DNA from: Methylobacter sp.
GTDB taxonomy: Bacteria > Pseudomonadota > Gammaproteobacteria > Methylococcales > Methylomonadaceae
Direction of reading: 5' to 3'
DNA length: 41,922 nucleotides
Assembly (NCBI GenBank): GCA_030699385.1
Contig: JAUYMY010000084.1
Location: 1 to 41,922 of the forward strand
This document shows, piece by piece, positions 25,157 to 33,969 of this stretch; within the stretch, counting starts at the first letter, position 1, and each line of letters starts with the position of its first letter. The notes under the pieces are model-generated. The model was not told where the DNA came from and searched no databases. It saw nothing but the letters and a program-made list of their open reading frames with translations. The translations under genes were made by a program, and so were the position numbers.

Positions 25157-25275
25157 AGAATAGGAACACGGATGTCACAGATGGAACGGATTTACACAGA
25201 TTTTTTTTAAACTACGCAGTGTTTTTAATCAGTGATTATCCGTCTAATTCAGTGCTATCCGTGTTCTATTTTTTT
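25157..25275. repeat. AACACGGAT/ATCCGTGTT inverted dispersed repeat
   Basis: Two loose arms, one with GAACACGGAT (25164-25173) and one with ATCCGTGTTC (25257-25266), enclose further ACGGAT/ATCCGT copies and two T-runs. It is a non-coding element between the lipoprotein gene and the YedE pair. Similar ATCCGTGT elements are scattered in many bacterial genomes. It lies in the promoter-side gap of the OmpA-like gene. Confidence 0.55.
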
Positions 25276-25294
25276 ACTGAGTGCTTATAAATCA

Positions 25295-25711
25295 TCATTT
25301 CCCGCGCGACTCAATAAAGCTGTACAACGCCATCCCGGCCAGCATGGCCGCAACAAACAGCCATGCTTTAGGCTGGCCTGCCGCTGCACTGACAATGGCA
25401 GGGCCAGGGCAAAACCCTGCAATACCCCAGCCGACGCCAAAAGCCAGACTGCCGAGCAGCAAACGTTTATCCAGTTGAGTCGCTTTAGGTAACTGCATCG
25501 GCGCACCCAACACACTGCGCTGGCGTTTTTTGGCCAGAGCAAAACCGGCAGACCCGACCACAATAGCACCGCCCATGACGAAAGCCAGCGTTGGATTCCA
25601 AGCCCCGGCCAAATCCAAAAAGCCGATAACCTTGGCCGGATCGGTCATGCCCGACAAAATGAGGCCGAAACCAAATAACAGGCCGACAAAAAATGCGCTA
25701 ATAGACAACAT
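25295..25711 (-). CDS. YeeE/YedE-family (DUF6691-type) transporter half
   Basis: A 138-aa membrane protein, the C-terminal half of a split YeeE/YedE sulfur-type transporter. It shows the family's MTDPAKVIGFLDLAGAWNPT L box and GVGWGIAGFCPGPAIVSAAA GQ. I start at the ATG at 25711, which follows the partner's TAA by two bases with GGGG upstream. A longer frame reaching 25990 only reads through the partner gene in another frame. There are four hydrophobic segments. The substrate (thiosulfate or another small sulfur compound) is inferred from the family. Confidence 0.85.
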   Translation of the reverse strand: MLSISAFFVGLLFGFGLILSGMTDPAKVIGFLDLAGAWNPTLAFVMGGAIVVGSAGFALAKKRQRSVLGAPMQLPKATQLDKRLLLGSLAFGVGWGIAGFCPGPAIVSAAAGQPKAWLFVAAMLAGMALYSFIESRGK

Positions 25712-25713
25712 GA

Positions 25714-26154
25714 TTAAAGCCCCAAAACATGGCGAGTCAAATAAACGGTGATAAAACCCGCCGCCATAAACGTCAGCGTAGCCGCCAGCGAACGAATTGA
25801 GCCACGGGAAATGCCGCAAACGCCGTGGCCGCTGGTGCAACCGGAAGCATAGCGGGTGCCAAGACCCACCAAAAGCCCGGCAATAATCAGCTCTACCGTG
25901 CCGGCATCGATAGTCACAGCGGGCAAGCCAAAAGCAAATCGATAAATAAAAGGCGCTGTCAACAGGCCGAGCACAAATAGGGCGCGCCACATTTTATCGC
26001 CCTTCTCAGCCTGAAGCAGACCGCCTAAAATACCGCTAATACCGGCAATCCGGCCATTGAGCAATATCAGTAGTGCCGCCGCAGAACCAATCAACAAACC
26101 GCCGGCGAGGCCGGAGAGATAGTCACCAATAGGCATAACATCGGATGGATTCAT
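25714..26154 (-). CDS. YeeE/YedE-family transporter half (N-terminal partner)
   Basis: A 146-aa membrane protein with about four TM segments. It has the motif GLGTRYASGCTSGHGVCGIS RGSIRSLAATL typical of the YeeE/YedE family; the Cys in SGCTSGHG is the residue implicated in thiosulfate handling in this family. It is followed after two bases by the second half, a layout common in proteobacteria. The ATG has no clear ribosome site; a second ATG six codons later is possible. The next upstream gene is hemJ, 70 nt away. Confidence 0.85.
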   Translation of the reverse strand: MNPSDVMPIGDYLSGLAGGLLIGSAAALLILLNGRIAGISGILGGLLQAEKGDKMWRALFVLGLLTAPFIYRFAFGLPAVTIDAGTVELIIAGLLVGLGTRYASGCTSGHGVCGISRGSIRSLAATLTFMAAGFITVYLTRHVLGL

Positions 26155-26224
26155 AAAGTTACAGTTGTGAGTTAATGAACGTTAAAAATGCGGTCATCAT
26201 GCGCGTATTTCAAGCCGCTGACTA

Positions 26225-26650
26225 TTAAAACGGCTTAACAACGGCGAGAATAATAATGCCGACCAAAAACAAAACCGGCACTTCATTCATCCAGCGATAA
26301 AAAACATGGCTGCGCAGGTTAAGGTCCTGTTTAAAATCCCGCAGCCAGATCCAACAGAAATAGTGATAAATTAGCGTCAGTAATAAGAGCAACAATTTTG
26401 CGTGCAGCCAACCGGCACGGGCATAAACCGTCCAATCGTAAACAATCAGCATCCAAAAACCGAATAACAGGGTGGCAATCATGCCCGGCGTCATAATGCC
26501 AAAAAATAGCTTACGTTCCATCACTTTAAAGCGCTCGTTACTGATTTCATCAGTGCTCATGGCGTGATAAACATACAAGCGCGGCAGGTAAAACAGACCG
26601 GCAAACCAGGTGACCATAAAAATCAGGTGTAATGCTTTTAACCAGAGCAT
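26225..26650 (-). CDS. hemJ: HemJ-type protoporphyrinogen IX oxidase
   Basis: This is a small membrane enzyme of heme synthesis that oxidises protoporphyrinogen IX. The 141-aa protein has four TM helices, an N-terminal LWLKALHLIFMVTWFAGLFY LPRLYVYHA with the conserved His, and a second helix pair with WLHAKLLLLLLTLIYHYFCW. The length matches the family. The ATG is 3 nt after the stop of the lipoprotein upstream, and AAAGGA comes from that gene's last codons, so the two are translationally coupled. Confidence 0.93.
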   Translation of the reverse strand: MLWLKALHLIFMVTWFAGLFYLPRLYVYHAMSTDEISNERFKVMERKLFFGIMTPGMIATLLFGFWMLIVYDWTVYARAGWLHAKLLLLLLTLIYHYFCWIWLRDFKQDLNLRSHVFYRWMNEVPVLFLVGIIILAVVKPF

Positions 26651-26653
26651 GAG

Positions 26654-27142
26654 TTATCCTTTTAGTAGTGATTCGATACTTTCTTTCATTTTAACGCGGT
26701 CGAAAAGGCCGATTTTCTTGTCCACAACCGAACCGTCCGGGGCAATCAAAAAGGTGCTGGGCGTAAACATAACGCCGCCGAACGCCTGCGCGTGTGCCGA
26801 ATCCAAATCCAGCGCAACATGGTAGGGCAGTTGCTTGGCTTTAGTCATATCGACGACGTGATTGGGCGGATCGTAATACATCGCCACGGCAATCATCTCA
26901 AGGCCTGCGGCATGATATTGATTATAAAGGTCGATTAAATCGGGGATTTCTTCGATACAAGACCGGCAGTCAGTCGCCCAAAAAGTAACAATAACCGGCC
27001 GGCCGCGCAACTCGTTTAGCGCTATTTTTGCGCCGGTGATGGTGGTAAATGTCACCTCCGGCGCCGTCGTGATAGTTTGGCTGCAACCTATTAACATAAG
27101 CAACAACAAGAACAAACAGCATAAACGGCATTTTGTTTTCAT
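26654..27142 (-). CDS. Thioredoxin-like (TlpA/AhpC-TSA type) lipoprotein
   Basis: A 162-aa periplasmic thiol-disulfide protein. The N-terminus is a lipoprotein signal with lipobox LIGC (Cys20). The redox site is in VTFWATDCRSCIEEIPDLI (CxxC), and the cis-Pro loop is VMFTPSTFLIAPDG. It is in an operon with hemJ and could serve disulfide exchange during cytochrome or heme-protein maturation, which is a guess from the neighbour. There is no recognisable dedicated partner. Confidence 0.88.
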   Translation of the reverse strand: MKTKCRLCCLFLLLLMLIGCSQTITTAPEVTFTTITGAKIALNELRGRPVIVTFWATDCRSCIEEIPDLIDLYNQYHAAGLEMIAVAMYYDPPNHVVDMTKAKQLPYHVALDLDSAHAQAFGGVMFTPSTFLIAPDGSVVDKKIGLFDRVKMKESIESLLKG

Positions 27143-27232
27143 AACACAAATAGGCTCTTTCGGAATTCGCGTGGCAACATCTTAACCGAGTAATTAACTA
27201 AAAATACGAAATCGTCATTGCAGGTATTTTAT

Positions 27233-28255
27233 TCACAATGCTGCCTGCATCACTACCGGCGTATTAACCTCAGTCACCCGCCGACCGTAACGGATAGTGG
27301 GCGGCTGAAAGGGTTCACCTTTAATGCTGTGCAAGGCAATCTGCGCCAGATTGGCGCCGGATAAACAGGCCATGCCGAAACCGCCGGACGGGCGCGGGTT
27401 AATTTCCAGTAAACGCACGCCGTTGACGCCTTCCTTAAATTGGATATTGAACAAGCCGTTGAGCCGGTAATGTGCGGCTAGTCGTGCGGTCATGCCGGCA
27501 ATGTCGGCATTGTTGTCAATCATTTGCCCGCCGCCTGCGAGTTGCGATTTTTTGCGCTGCACTGCGCACAGCAATTCGCCGTGTCGCCCCGCGCAATCGA
27601 CGCTCCATTCGGGGCCGCCCAAATGCTCCATGACCAGCAACGTGGCAAATTCAGGCGTATTCATCATACCTTGCCGCAATTCTTGCAACGGAATCTGGTA
27701 TTCAACGCCTTTCAATAGCTGGGTGATGCTGTCGCGCTGGGTATCTAACACCCGAAAACCCAAGCCGAATACCGATTCAGCGGGTTTAACGCACAATGTT
27801 TGATGTTTTATCGATAAATCGGCAACCGCACTGTCAAAGGCATCGCGGTCATTAACCGCAATAAAATCCATGGTCTGGGCAACATTTGCCGGCAATGCCG
27901 CATAAAAATCGGCTTTATTATGCAACAAGCTCAGCGTGTCAAAATCAGCCACCGACAACACCTGTACGCCGATTGCCTGAAAAAATTCATGATGTTTGCT
28001 GATAAAGGCCGCTTCTTTGCCCGGCCAAAATAACTGAATATTATGTTCCCGACAAAATACCACGCACCATTCCAGATAGTCCTGTTCGTTGAGATCGGCG
28101 GGTTCCAGATAGCTTTCATCCGCCGCCAAAAAGGCGGCGGCATGGGAGTTAGTGTGCGTACAAATCAGGGTGATTTCACCACTCGGCGTCGACTGGCGAA
28201 GATTTCTAAAAACGGCGTGTATGGTCGAAAATGTCTTGTTAAACCAAATTCTCAT
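27233..28255 (-). CDS. ATP-grasp enzyme of a Ter-type stress cluster
   Basis: A 340-aa carboxylate-amine-ligase-like enzyme. The ATP-grasp half shows KPAESVFGLGFRVL, LLVMEHLGGPEWSVDC, LFNIQFKEGVNGVRLLEINP RPSGGFGMA, with the metal-binding E-x-N and following RPSGG. Its place is directly behind a TerD-family gene (6 nt gap). ATP-grasp enzymes accompany TerD proteins in the biosynthetic modules of the tellurite/chemical-stress systems described by Anantharaman and colleagues. The other enzymes of those modules (TRSP/phosphoribosyltransferase types) are absent, so this is a reduced set. Substrate unknown. Confidence 0.82.
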   Translation of the reverse strand: MRIWFNKTFSTIHAVFRNLRQSTPSGEITLICTHTNSHAAAFLAADESYLEPADLNEQDYLEWCVVFCREHNIQLFWPGKEAAFISKHHEFFQAIGVQVLSVADFDTLSLLHNKADFYAALPANVAQTMDFIAVNDRDAFDSAVADLSIKHQTLCVKPAESVFGLGFRVLDTQRDSITQLLKGVEYQIPLQELRQGMMNTPEFATLLVMEHLGGPEWSVDCAGRHGELLCAVQRKKSQLAGGGQMIDNNADIAGMTARLAAHYRLNGLFNIQFKEGVNGVRLLEINPRPSGGFGMACLSGANLAQIALHSIKGEPFQPPTIRYGRRVTEVNTPVVMQAAL

Positions 28256-28261
28256 TGATGC

Positions 28262-28858
28262 CTACAGATGAATGATGATTTGCGGCAATAAAGCCTCAAT
28301 GGTGCGGCCTGTGCCATTTTCACCAATCGCGTGCATTTTCCATTCGCCATTATGGCGATACAATTTCGCCATGATTTGCGCGGTGTGCGAGCCTTGCGAA
28401 CTCAGCGTGTAACGCGCCACTTCGGCATTATTGCTGCTGTCGACAATACGGCAATAGGCATTTTCCACTTCGTCAAAAGTCTGACCGGAAAAAGAATTGA
28501 CGGTAAAAACCAACGATTTAACGGTTTCCGGCACTTTGTCCAAATCGACCTTGATTTGCTCATCATCGCCGTCACCCGCGCCGGAACGGTTGTCGCCGGT
28601 ATGCACAATGCTGCCGTCACGGCTTTTTAATTGGCCAAAATAAATGGTGTCAACCACTTTGTTTTGCTCGTTAAACATCACGCAAGACGCATCCAAATCA
28701 ATGGAATCACTTTTACCGCCACCGCCGAACAAACCTTTGATCAGGCCGACTGACGCTTGTTTGGCGTCCCAACCCAAGCCCATGACGATTTTGCTCAATG
28801 TGCCGCCGGATTCTTTGGACAGGGAAATTTTTTGCCCTTTTTGTAAGTTTATAGCCAT
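28262..28858 (-). CDS. TerD-family calcium-binding stress protein (divergent, 198 aa)
   Basis: A TerD-domain protein. The paired Ca2+-binding motifs read SIDLDASCVMFNEQNKVV and [21 protein letters not shown]. Compared with the two other TerD genes it has a longer N-terminal loop (GLFGGGGKSD), KSRDGS, and a C-terminus ending in LPQIIIHL, so it is a different subfamily. GAGGC lies before the ATG. It precedes the ATP-grasp gene in what should be one operon. TerD proteins typically act in tellurite and other stress resistance through calcium-dependent assemblies. Confidence 0.88.
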   Translation of the reverse strand: MAINLQKGQKISLSKESGGTLSKIVMGLGWDAKQASVGLIKGLFGGGGKSDSIDLDASCVMFNEQNKVVDTIYFGQLKSRDGSIVHTGDNRSGAGDGDDEQIKVDLDKVPETVKSLVFTVNSFSGQTFDEVENAYCRIVDSSNNAEVARYTLSSQGSHTAQIMAKLYRHNGEWKMHAIGENGTGRTIEALLPQIIIHL

Positions 28859-28930
28859 CTGTATTGCCTCGATAATAAACCGCGCTGTTCAACGCTGTTT
28901 TTTTTGCTATGTGAAATATGTTTGTTCTCT

Positions 28931-28990
28931 ACGAAAAACAAGAAGGGCGTTATTTTCTTCGCATCCTTCGTGTTCTTCGTGGTTAATAAT
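28931..28990. repeat. CACGAAG-type dispersed repeat
   Basis: The bases CTTCGCATCCTTCGTGTTCT TCGTGGTTAAT belong to the dispersed CTTCGTG...CTTCGTGG family also seen at 12591-12660 and 34190-34225. It fills most of the gap between two TerD genes and abuts the stop of the second. Confidence 0.5.
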
Positions 28991-28992
28991 TT

Positions 28993-29568
28993 TTAAACAT
29001 TGACCCCAAAAGAAGCCGCTAAAGGCCCAAGTCCACCGGCAAAACCTTGACCGATAGCTTTAAACTTCCATTCAGCGCCGACGCGGTAAATTTCACCGAA
29101 AATCATCGCGGTTTCAACCGAAGCATCTTCACTTAAATCGTAACGGGCAATTTCTGCGCCGCCTTCTTCGTTGCAGATACGGATATAAGCATGGCTGACC
29201 TGGCCAAAATTTTGTCTGCGCGCTTCGGCGTCATGGATAGTCACGGAAAATACGATTTTGTCCAGTTCAGCGGGAACCTTGGACAACTCAACCTTGACGG
29301 TTTCATCATCACCTTCACCCGCGCCGGTAGTGTTGTCGCCTTGATGCTGAACCGCGCCATCGCCGACTACTTTATTGTTATAAAAACAAAAATCGCTGTC
29401 TGAACGCACTTTGCCATCCATTTTGACCAGAAAAACGCTGGCATCTAAATCGAATGCCGCGCCGTCAGTTGCGCGGGCGTCCCAACCCAAACCGACTATG
29501 ATTTTGTTCAAGCCGGGGGCTTCTTTACTCAGATTAACGTTGCCGCCTTTAGTTAATGATACTGCCAT
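28993..29568 (-). CDS. terD: TerD-family stress protein
   Basis: A 191-aa TerD protein. It starts [20 protein letters not shown] and has the Ca2+ sites [22 protein letters not shown] and [20 protein letters not shown], then the conserved [44 protein letters not shown] precedes the ATG. It is closely related to the neighbouring gene at 29620-30195, a tandem duplicate with many synonymous and some replacement differences. A 51-nt gap separates the two. Confidence 0.92.
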   Translation of the reverse strand: MAVSLTKGGNVNLSKEAPGLNKIIVGLGWDARATDGAAFDLDASVFLVKMDGKVRSDSDFCFYNNKVVGDGAVQHQGDNTTGAGEGDDETVKVELSKVPAELDKIVFSVTIHDAEARRQNFGQVSHAYIRICNEEGGAEIARYDLSEDASVETAMIFGEIYRVGAEWKFKAIGQGFAGGLGPLAASFGVNV

Positions 29569-29619
29569 GATGCTCTCCTGATTTTTATTAAAATTGATAG
29601 TGGATGCCCACTGTTGTTG

Positions 29620-30195
29620 CTAAATATTAATACCGTATTGGCGCGCCAATGCCGCCAAACCACCGGCATAACCCTGACCGACCGCTTTAAATTTCCACTC
29701 GGCGCCATGTTTATAAATTTCACCGAAAATCATGGCGGTTTCAATCGACGCATCTTCGCTTAAATCGTAGCGGGCAACTTCGGCATTTGAATCTTTATTA
29801 ACCACCCGGACATAAGCCTGCGATACCTGACCAAAATTTTGTTTCCGCACATCGGCATCGTGGATGGTGACGGTAAATACCACACGTTGAATATCGGCCG
29901 GTATTTTATCGAGCAGCACAATAACCGATTCGTCGTCGCCATCGCCCGCACCGGTACGATTATCGCCGGTATGTTCAACCGAACCGCACGTGGATTTAGT
30001 TTGGTTGTAGAAAATAAAATCGCTGTCGGAGCGAACCTTGCCGTCCTCTTTAACCATGAAGGCGCTGGCATCCAGGTCAAAATCGGTGCCATCGGTTGGC
30101 CTTGCATCCCAACCGAGACCGACAATCAGGTTTTTCAACGTAGGGTCAGTCTTAGACAGGCTGATGTTGCCGCCTTTAGTGAGTGAAACAGCCAT
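29620..30195 (-). CDS. terD: TerD-family stress protein, first gene of the Ter cluster
   Basis: A 191-aa TerD protein starting [20 protein letters not shown]. The Ca2+-binding DxDxS and [14 protein letters not shown] sites are intact, with [46 protein letters not shown] lies 8 nt before the ATG. It heads the minus-strand cluster terD-terD-TerD-ATP-grasp. Other ter genes (terB, terC, terZ, terY) are not in the window, so this is a minimal module, perhaps for oxidative or metal stress rather than tellurite as such. Confidence 0.92.
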   Translation of the reverse strand: MAVSLTKGGNISLSKTDPTLKNLIVGLGWDARPTDGTDFDLDASAFMVKEDGKVRSDSDFIFYNQTKSTCGSVEHTGDNRTGAGDGDDESVIVLLDKIPADIQRVVFTVTIHDADVRKQNFGQVSQAYVRVVNKDSNAEVARYDLSEDASIETAMIFGEIYKHGAEWKFKAVGQGYAGGLAALARQYGINI

Positions 30196-30802
30196 AAATC
30201 AATCTCCTCATAAAGAATATAAAAATTTAATGAACACGCCTTTTAAGACTATTTTCTCTTACCTCAACATGATGCAGAAAAAATATTAAAAAGCTGTTAC
30301 GCCATGACATACGGCACATTTTTAAAATGCGTTAACAGGCGCCGACGCCATGATAACCGCTAATAAACGCCTTGCATAGCGGGACATAAGCGTTCATAAA
30401 CGCATTGACTGCACCGCAAGCCATGAAGAAAAACCGTGTAATGACAGCTACAATTAAAAAAAACTGTCACCGACGCACCATAATAAAGCCAAAAAGAATA
30501 GATAATGATAGTTTACGCACAGCTATGGTGCACAATAACAACTGAGTAATTTCCACAAAAGGCACAAAGCCCAAAAGCAGGCGCTTTAGGTGAAGCAAAG
30601 AGCGCGAGGTTTCATTCTTCGTGCTCGTGAGGACTTCGTGCTGATAGTCTTTTTACCTGTTATTTGATACGAAAATAAGCAGGCTATTGTTCTTACGGCT
30701 TCTTTTCATGGCTTGTCGCCTCTATTTTTCTATAGTTCACAATTACCGGCCTGCAAATTGCTAGAAAATGATATTCATACTTTAAACCCTATTAAAGCCA
30801 AC
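30196..30802. other. Divergent intergenic region between the Ter cluster and ntrBC
   Basis: This 600-nt stretch has no convincing gene. It must hold the promoter of the Ter cluster (leftward) and of ntrB (rightward). It contains an 8-bp inverted repeat, GCACCATA (30475-30482) and TATGGTGC (30524-30531), whose arms match NtrC half-sites. A CACGAAG-like dispersed repeat lies around 30548-30643. In-frame upstream codons exist for ntrB from 30713 but look non-coding. Confidence 0.45.
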
Positions 30803-31864
30803 ATGTATAAACGCATCCTTGACCATCTGAACGGCGCCATCTTGTTATTCGACCGCAACCTCATCCTCAGTTATATCAATTCTGCCGGAGAAATCCTATT
30901 GGCCGACAGCTCGCGCCACTTGGTCGGACTGGGTGCGCATGAATTGTTCAAGTCTTCCGATTCCGCATTGCTGACCAATCTACAACAATGCCTAAGCATG
31001 GCCGAGCCGTTGGTCGACCGTGAGCTGATTTTAGATAGGATGACACATAGCGTTACCATCAATTTCAGCGCCACGCCCTTATTAAACAATGAACAGGTCA
31101 GTGAGATTCTGGTCGAATTGCAGCAAGTGGACAATCAACTGCGCATTTCCAAAGAAGAGCAGCTATTAACACAACAAAACACCGCCAGATTGCTGGTCAG
31201 GGGTTTGGCGCATGAAATCAAAAACCCCTTGGGCGGTTTGCGCGGCGCGGCACAATTACTGGATTTGGAATTGCACGACCCCGAGTTGAAAGAATACACC
31301 CAAATCATCATTGCCGAATCCGACCGCCTGCAAGGCTTGATGGATAAAATGCTAGGCCCCAACAAACTGCCCAATAAAAAAGCGCTTAATATTCACGAAG
31401 TGCTGGAACGGGTCAGGCAGTTGGTACAGGCCGAATCCAGCGGCAGCATGAGCATACAAACCGACTATGATCCCAGCATCCCGGAGATACTCGCGGATAA
31501 AGACCAGCTGATACAAGCCATTTTAAACATCACCAGAAACGCAGTCCAAGCACTTAACGGCCAAGGCCGTATCATCATCAAAACCCGGATACACCGGCAA
31601 ATGACCATAGGCCGTAAAAGCTATAAATTGGCGGTCAAATGCGACATCATCGATAACGGCCAAGGTATCGACGCTGACATGATGAAACAAATATTTTATC
31701 CGATGATTACCGGACGCGCAGACGGCACAGGCTTAGGCTTATCCATCGCCCAAGCACTGATCAACCAACATAACGGCCTGATTGAATGCAGCAGCGAACC
31801 CGGCAACACCGTGTTTTCAATCTTCTTACCTATCATTAGCCAAGAGGAGAGCGGCAATGACTAA
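30803..31864 (+). CDS. glnL: Nitrogen regulation sensor histidine kinase NtrB
   Basis: NtrB phosphorylates NtrC when nitrogen is short and dephosphorylates it under control of PII. I start at the ATG at 30803 (353 aa), matching family length and the PAS start ILDHLNGAILLFDRNLILSY; there is only a weak ribosome site. A TTG at 30713 would add 30 unlikely residues. The PAS spans about 5-110. HisKA has GLAHEIKNPLGGLRGAAQLL D, and HATPase_c has ITRNAVQALNGQ, DNGQGID and GTGLGLSIAQALI. The stop overlaps the ntrC start by 8 nt. Confidence 0.93.
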   Translation: MYKRILDHLNGAILLFDRNLILSYINSAGEILLADSSRHLVGLGAHELFKSSDSALLTNLQQCLSMAEPLVDRELILDRMTHSVTINFSATPLLNNEQVSEILVELQQVDNQLRISKEEQLLTQQNTARLLVRGLAHEIKNPLGGLRGAAQLLDLELHDPELKEYTQIIIAESDRLQGLMDKMLGPNKLPNKKALNIHEVLERVRQLVQAESSGSMSIQTDYDPSIPEILADKDQLIQAILNITRNAVQALNGQGRIIIKTRIHRQMTIGRKSYKLAVKCDIIDNGQGIDADMMKQIFYPMITGRADGTGLGLSIAQALINQHNGLIECSSEPGNTVFSIFLPIISQEESGND

Positions 31865-33284
31865 ACCCGAAACTGTCTGGATCATTGATGACGATAAATC
31901 CATACGCTGGGTGGTGGAAAAAGCCCTGCAAAAAGCCGACATCATTACCCGCAGCTTTTCCGATGCCACCAATTTACTGGACGCATTGCACAACGACGCA
32001 CCCGATGCGCTGATTACCGACATACGTATGCCCGGCATGGACGGACTGGAGTTGTTAAGCAAGATTCAATTAAACTACCCGAACCTGCCGGTCATTGTAA
32101 TGACAGCGCATTCGGATTTGGAAAGCGCGGTTTCAGCATTCCACGGCGGCGCTTTTGAATACCTGCCCAAACCCTTTGATATTAAAGAGGTCGTTGAGCT
32201 TGCCCATAGAGCATGTATTCACAGCAGACAGCAGCAGGTTGAAACGACAACGTCAGAACTCGCACTGGAATCGACACCGGAAATTATCGGCGAAGCGCCG
32301 TCGATGCAAGAGGTATTCCGCGCCATAGGGCGCTTGGCAAGATCGCACATCACCGTACTGATTAACGGCGAATCGGGCACCGGCAAAGAATTGGTCGCCA
32401 AAGCCCTGCACCGGCACAGTCCCCGCGCCGCCAAGCCGTTCATCGCGCTGAACATGGCCGCCATTCCCAAAGACCTGATGGAATCTGAACTGTTCGGCCA
32501 CGAAAAAGGCGCCTTTACCGGCGCACAAGCACGGCGCGCCGGACGTTTTGAACAAGCCGACGGCGGCACCCTGTTTCTGGATGAAATCGGCGACATGCCT
32601 GCCGAACTGCAAACCCGCTTATTACGGGTGCTGGCCGATGGCGAATTTTATCCGGTCGGCTCCTACACCTCGGTTAAAGTCGATGTGCGCATCATCGCCG
32701 CCACCCACCAGAACCTTGAAACGCTGGTAGATCAAGGCCGTTTTCGGGAAGATTTGTTCCATCGTTTAAATGTCATTCGCATTCATATTCCGCCCTTGCG
32801 TGAGCGCAAACAGGATATTCCTTTGCTGTTGCGCCATTTTTTAAATCAGGCCGCGATTGAACTGAATACCGAAATCAAAATTTTAAAACCCGAAGCAGAG
32901 GCTTTTTTAAGCACCTTGGACTGGCCGGGAAATGTGCGGCAACTGGAAAACTGCTGCCGCTGGTTGACGGTAATGGCCTCAGGGCGGGAGGTTCATCTGC
33001 ACGACCTACCGCCCGAATTGCTGGGCTCAACATCAGAAAAAAGCACAACTGAAGCCGATTGGGAAACCTTGCTAAGAAACTGGATAGACCAACAGCTAAT
33101 ACTGCATTCACACGCTGGCCATGAAAACGAAGGCGAAATCGCCAAACATATCATTCCCGCCGTTGAAAGCATTTTGATTAAAGCCGCGTTAAACTTTACC
33201 CACGGCAAACGCCACGAAGCCGCTATTTTATTAGGCTACGGCAGAAATACGCTGACCCGAAAAATTCAGGAGTTAGGTTTATAA
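31857..33284 (+). CDS. glnG: Nitrogen regulation response regulator NtrC
   Basis: NtrC is a sigma-54-dependent activator of nitrogen-assimilation genes. It is 475 aa: a receiver with VWIIDDDKS and the phospho-acceptor D55 in LITDIRMPGMDGLEL; an AAA+ domain with Walker A GESGTGKE, the sigma-54 contact loop EKGAFTGAQAR and Walker B GGTLFLDEIGDMP; and a C-terminal Fis-type helix-turn-helix HEAAILLGYGRNTLTRKIQE L. GAGGAG lies before the ATG, and the gene overlaps ntrB, so the two are translationally coupled. glnA is not next to them here. Confidence 0.95.
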   Translation: MTKPETVWIIDDDKSIRWVVEKALQKADIITRSFSDATNLLDALHNDAPDALITDIRMPGMDGLELLSKIQLNYPNLPVIVMTAHSDLESAVSAFHGGAFEYLPKPFDIKEVVELAHRACIHSRQQQVETTTSELALESTPEIIGEAPSMQEVFRAIGRLARSHITVLINGESGTGKELVAKALHRHSPRAAKPFIALNMAAIPKDLMESELFGHEKGAFTGAQARRAGRFEQADGGTLFLDEIGDMPAELQTRLLRVLADGEFYPVGSYTSVKVDVRIIAATHQNLETLVDQGRFREDLFHRLNVIRIHIPPLRERKQDIPLLLRHFLNQAAIELNTEIKILKPEAEAFLSTLDWPGNVRQLENCCRWLTVMASGREVHLHDLPPELLGSTSEKSTTEADWETLLRNWIDQQLILHSHAGHENEGEIAKHIIPAVESILIKAALNFTHGKRHEAAILLGYGRNTLTRKIQELGL

Positions 33285-33292
33285 ATAACCTA

Positions 33293-33528
33293 CTAAGGAA
33301 TGAGCATAGAATAACTTAGGCAACTGCTGAAATTGATGATTCAGGAATGGCAACATAATTCCATTGCCCCAGATACTTATCAAAAACAATTCGCATTGAT
33401 TTTTTAAACCCCACCGCAACTTTTCTGCCCGTTTCATAAACCCTGTTAAAAATATAGACAAAGACTTTTAATCCCGCTTTTGTTGTTGTCTTTTCTATTA
33501 ACTGGGTGTTGTTTTTTAATAATGTCAA
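33293..33528 (-). pseudogene. ISAzo13-family transposase fragment (3' end), copy 1
   Basis: The minus-strand frame reads TTTKAGLKVFVYIFNRVYET GRKV, then FDKYLGQWNYVAIPES. This is the C-terminus of ISAzo13-type transposases (TTT.GLKV...Y..G.KV...D...G.WNY). The 5' portion is missing. About 210 bp of it is nearly identical to 36847-37055 (roughly eight substitutions), and both share the right-hand flank TAAGGAATGAGCA. It is a dead remnant. Confidence 0.75.
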
Positions 33529-33559
33529 AGATTAAAATGACACTATAATTTTTAGCAGG

Positions 33560-33870
33560 CATAGGCAAATCCAATGGCAGAAATGTCACTGCCATCGTGG
33601 TGAGCCTTAATGGCGCTTATGTACCTATGCGTGATGACGGCTATAGGGAAGCGATGGTGGGTAACATTTCACTGTACGATATGGAGGGCAAGCGCCACCC
33701 TACCCTTTATATCGGCGAAGCCCCAGAATCCGGCAAGGGGACTTTTTTTCCAACGGATGGAAAAGGAGATTGCCACCGTCAAAAAATACTATCCCACCAC
33801 TCTCTACCTGAGCATTGCCGATGATGGTGCCAAAAATAACGGGTCGTTCCTGCAGGGTGAGCGCATATAA
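33560..33870 (+). pseudogene. ISKra4-family transposase fragment, frameshifted
   Basis: The frame around 33600 reads GAYVPMRDDGYREAMVGNIS LYD and then KRHPTLYIGEAPESGKGTF. At a run of seven Ts (about 33745) it shifts to FFQRMEKEIATVKKYYPTTL YLSIADDGAKNNG. These together match the middle of ISKra4-type transposases. Both ends are missing. The C-terminal piece lies at 33970-34095. Confidence 0.72.
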
Positions 33871-33969
33871 ATAAATTCTATTTATAATCAATTGGTTGAA
33901 ATGGTGTGAAATCTCATAAAAACCACGAAAAAAACTTAAGCAATTGATTTCAGTTTAAGTTTAAAAGTC

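Noticed and set aside
25712..25990. N-terminal extension of the second YedE half
   Set aside because: The extra codons read across the first YedE half in another frame and look unlike protein sequence; ATG 25711 follows that gene's stop closely.
30713..30802. TTG at 30713 as the start of ntrB
   Set aside because: It adds 30 residues outside the family's PAS start and has no ribosome site; ATG 30803 gives the usual length.
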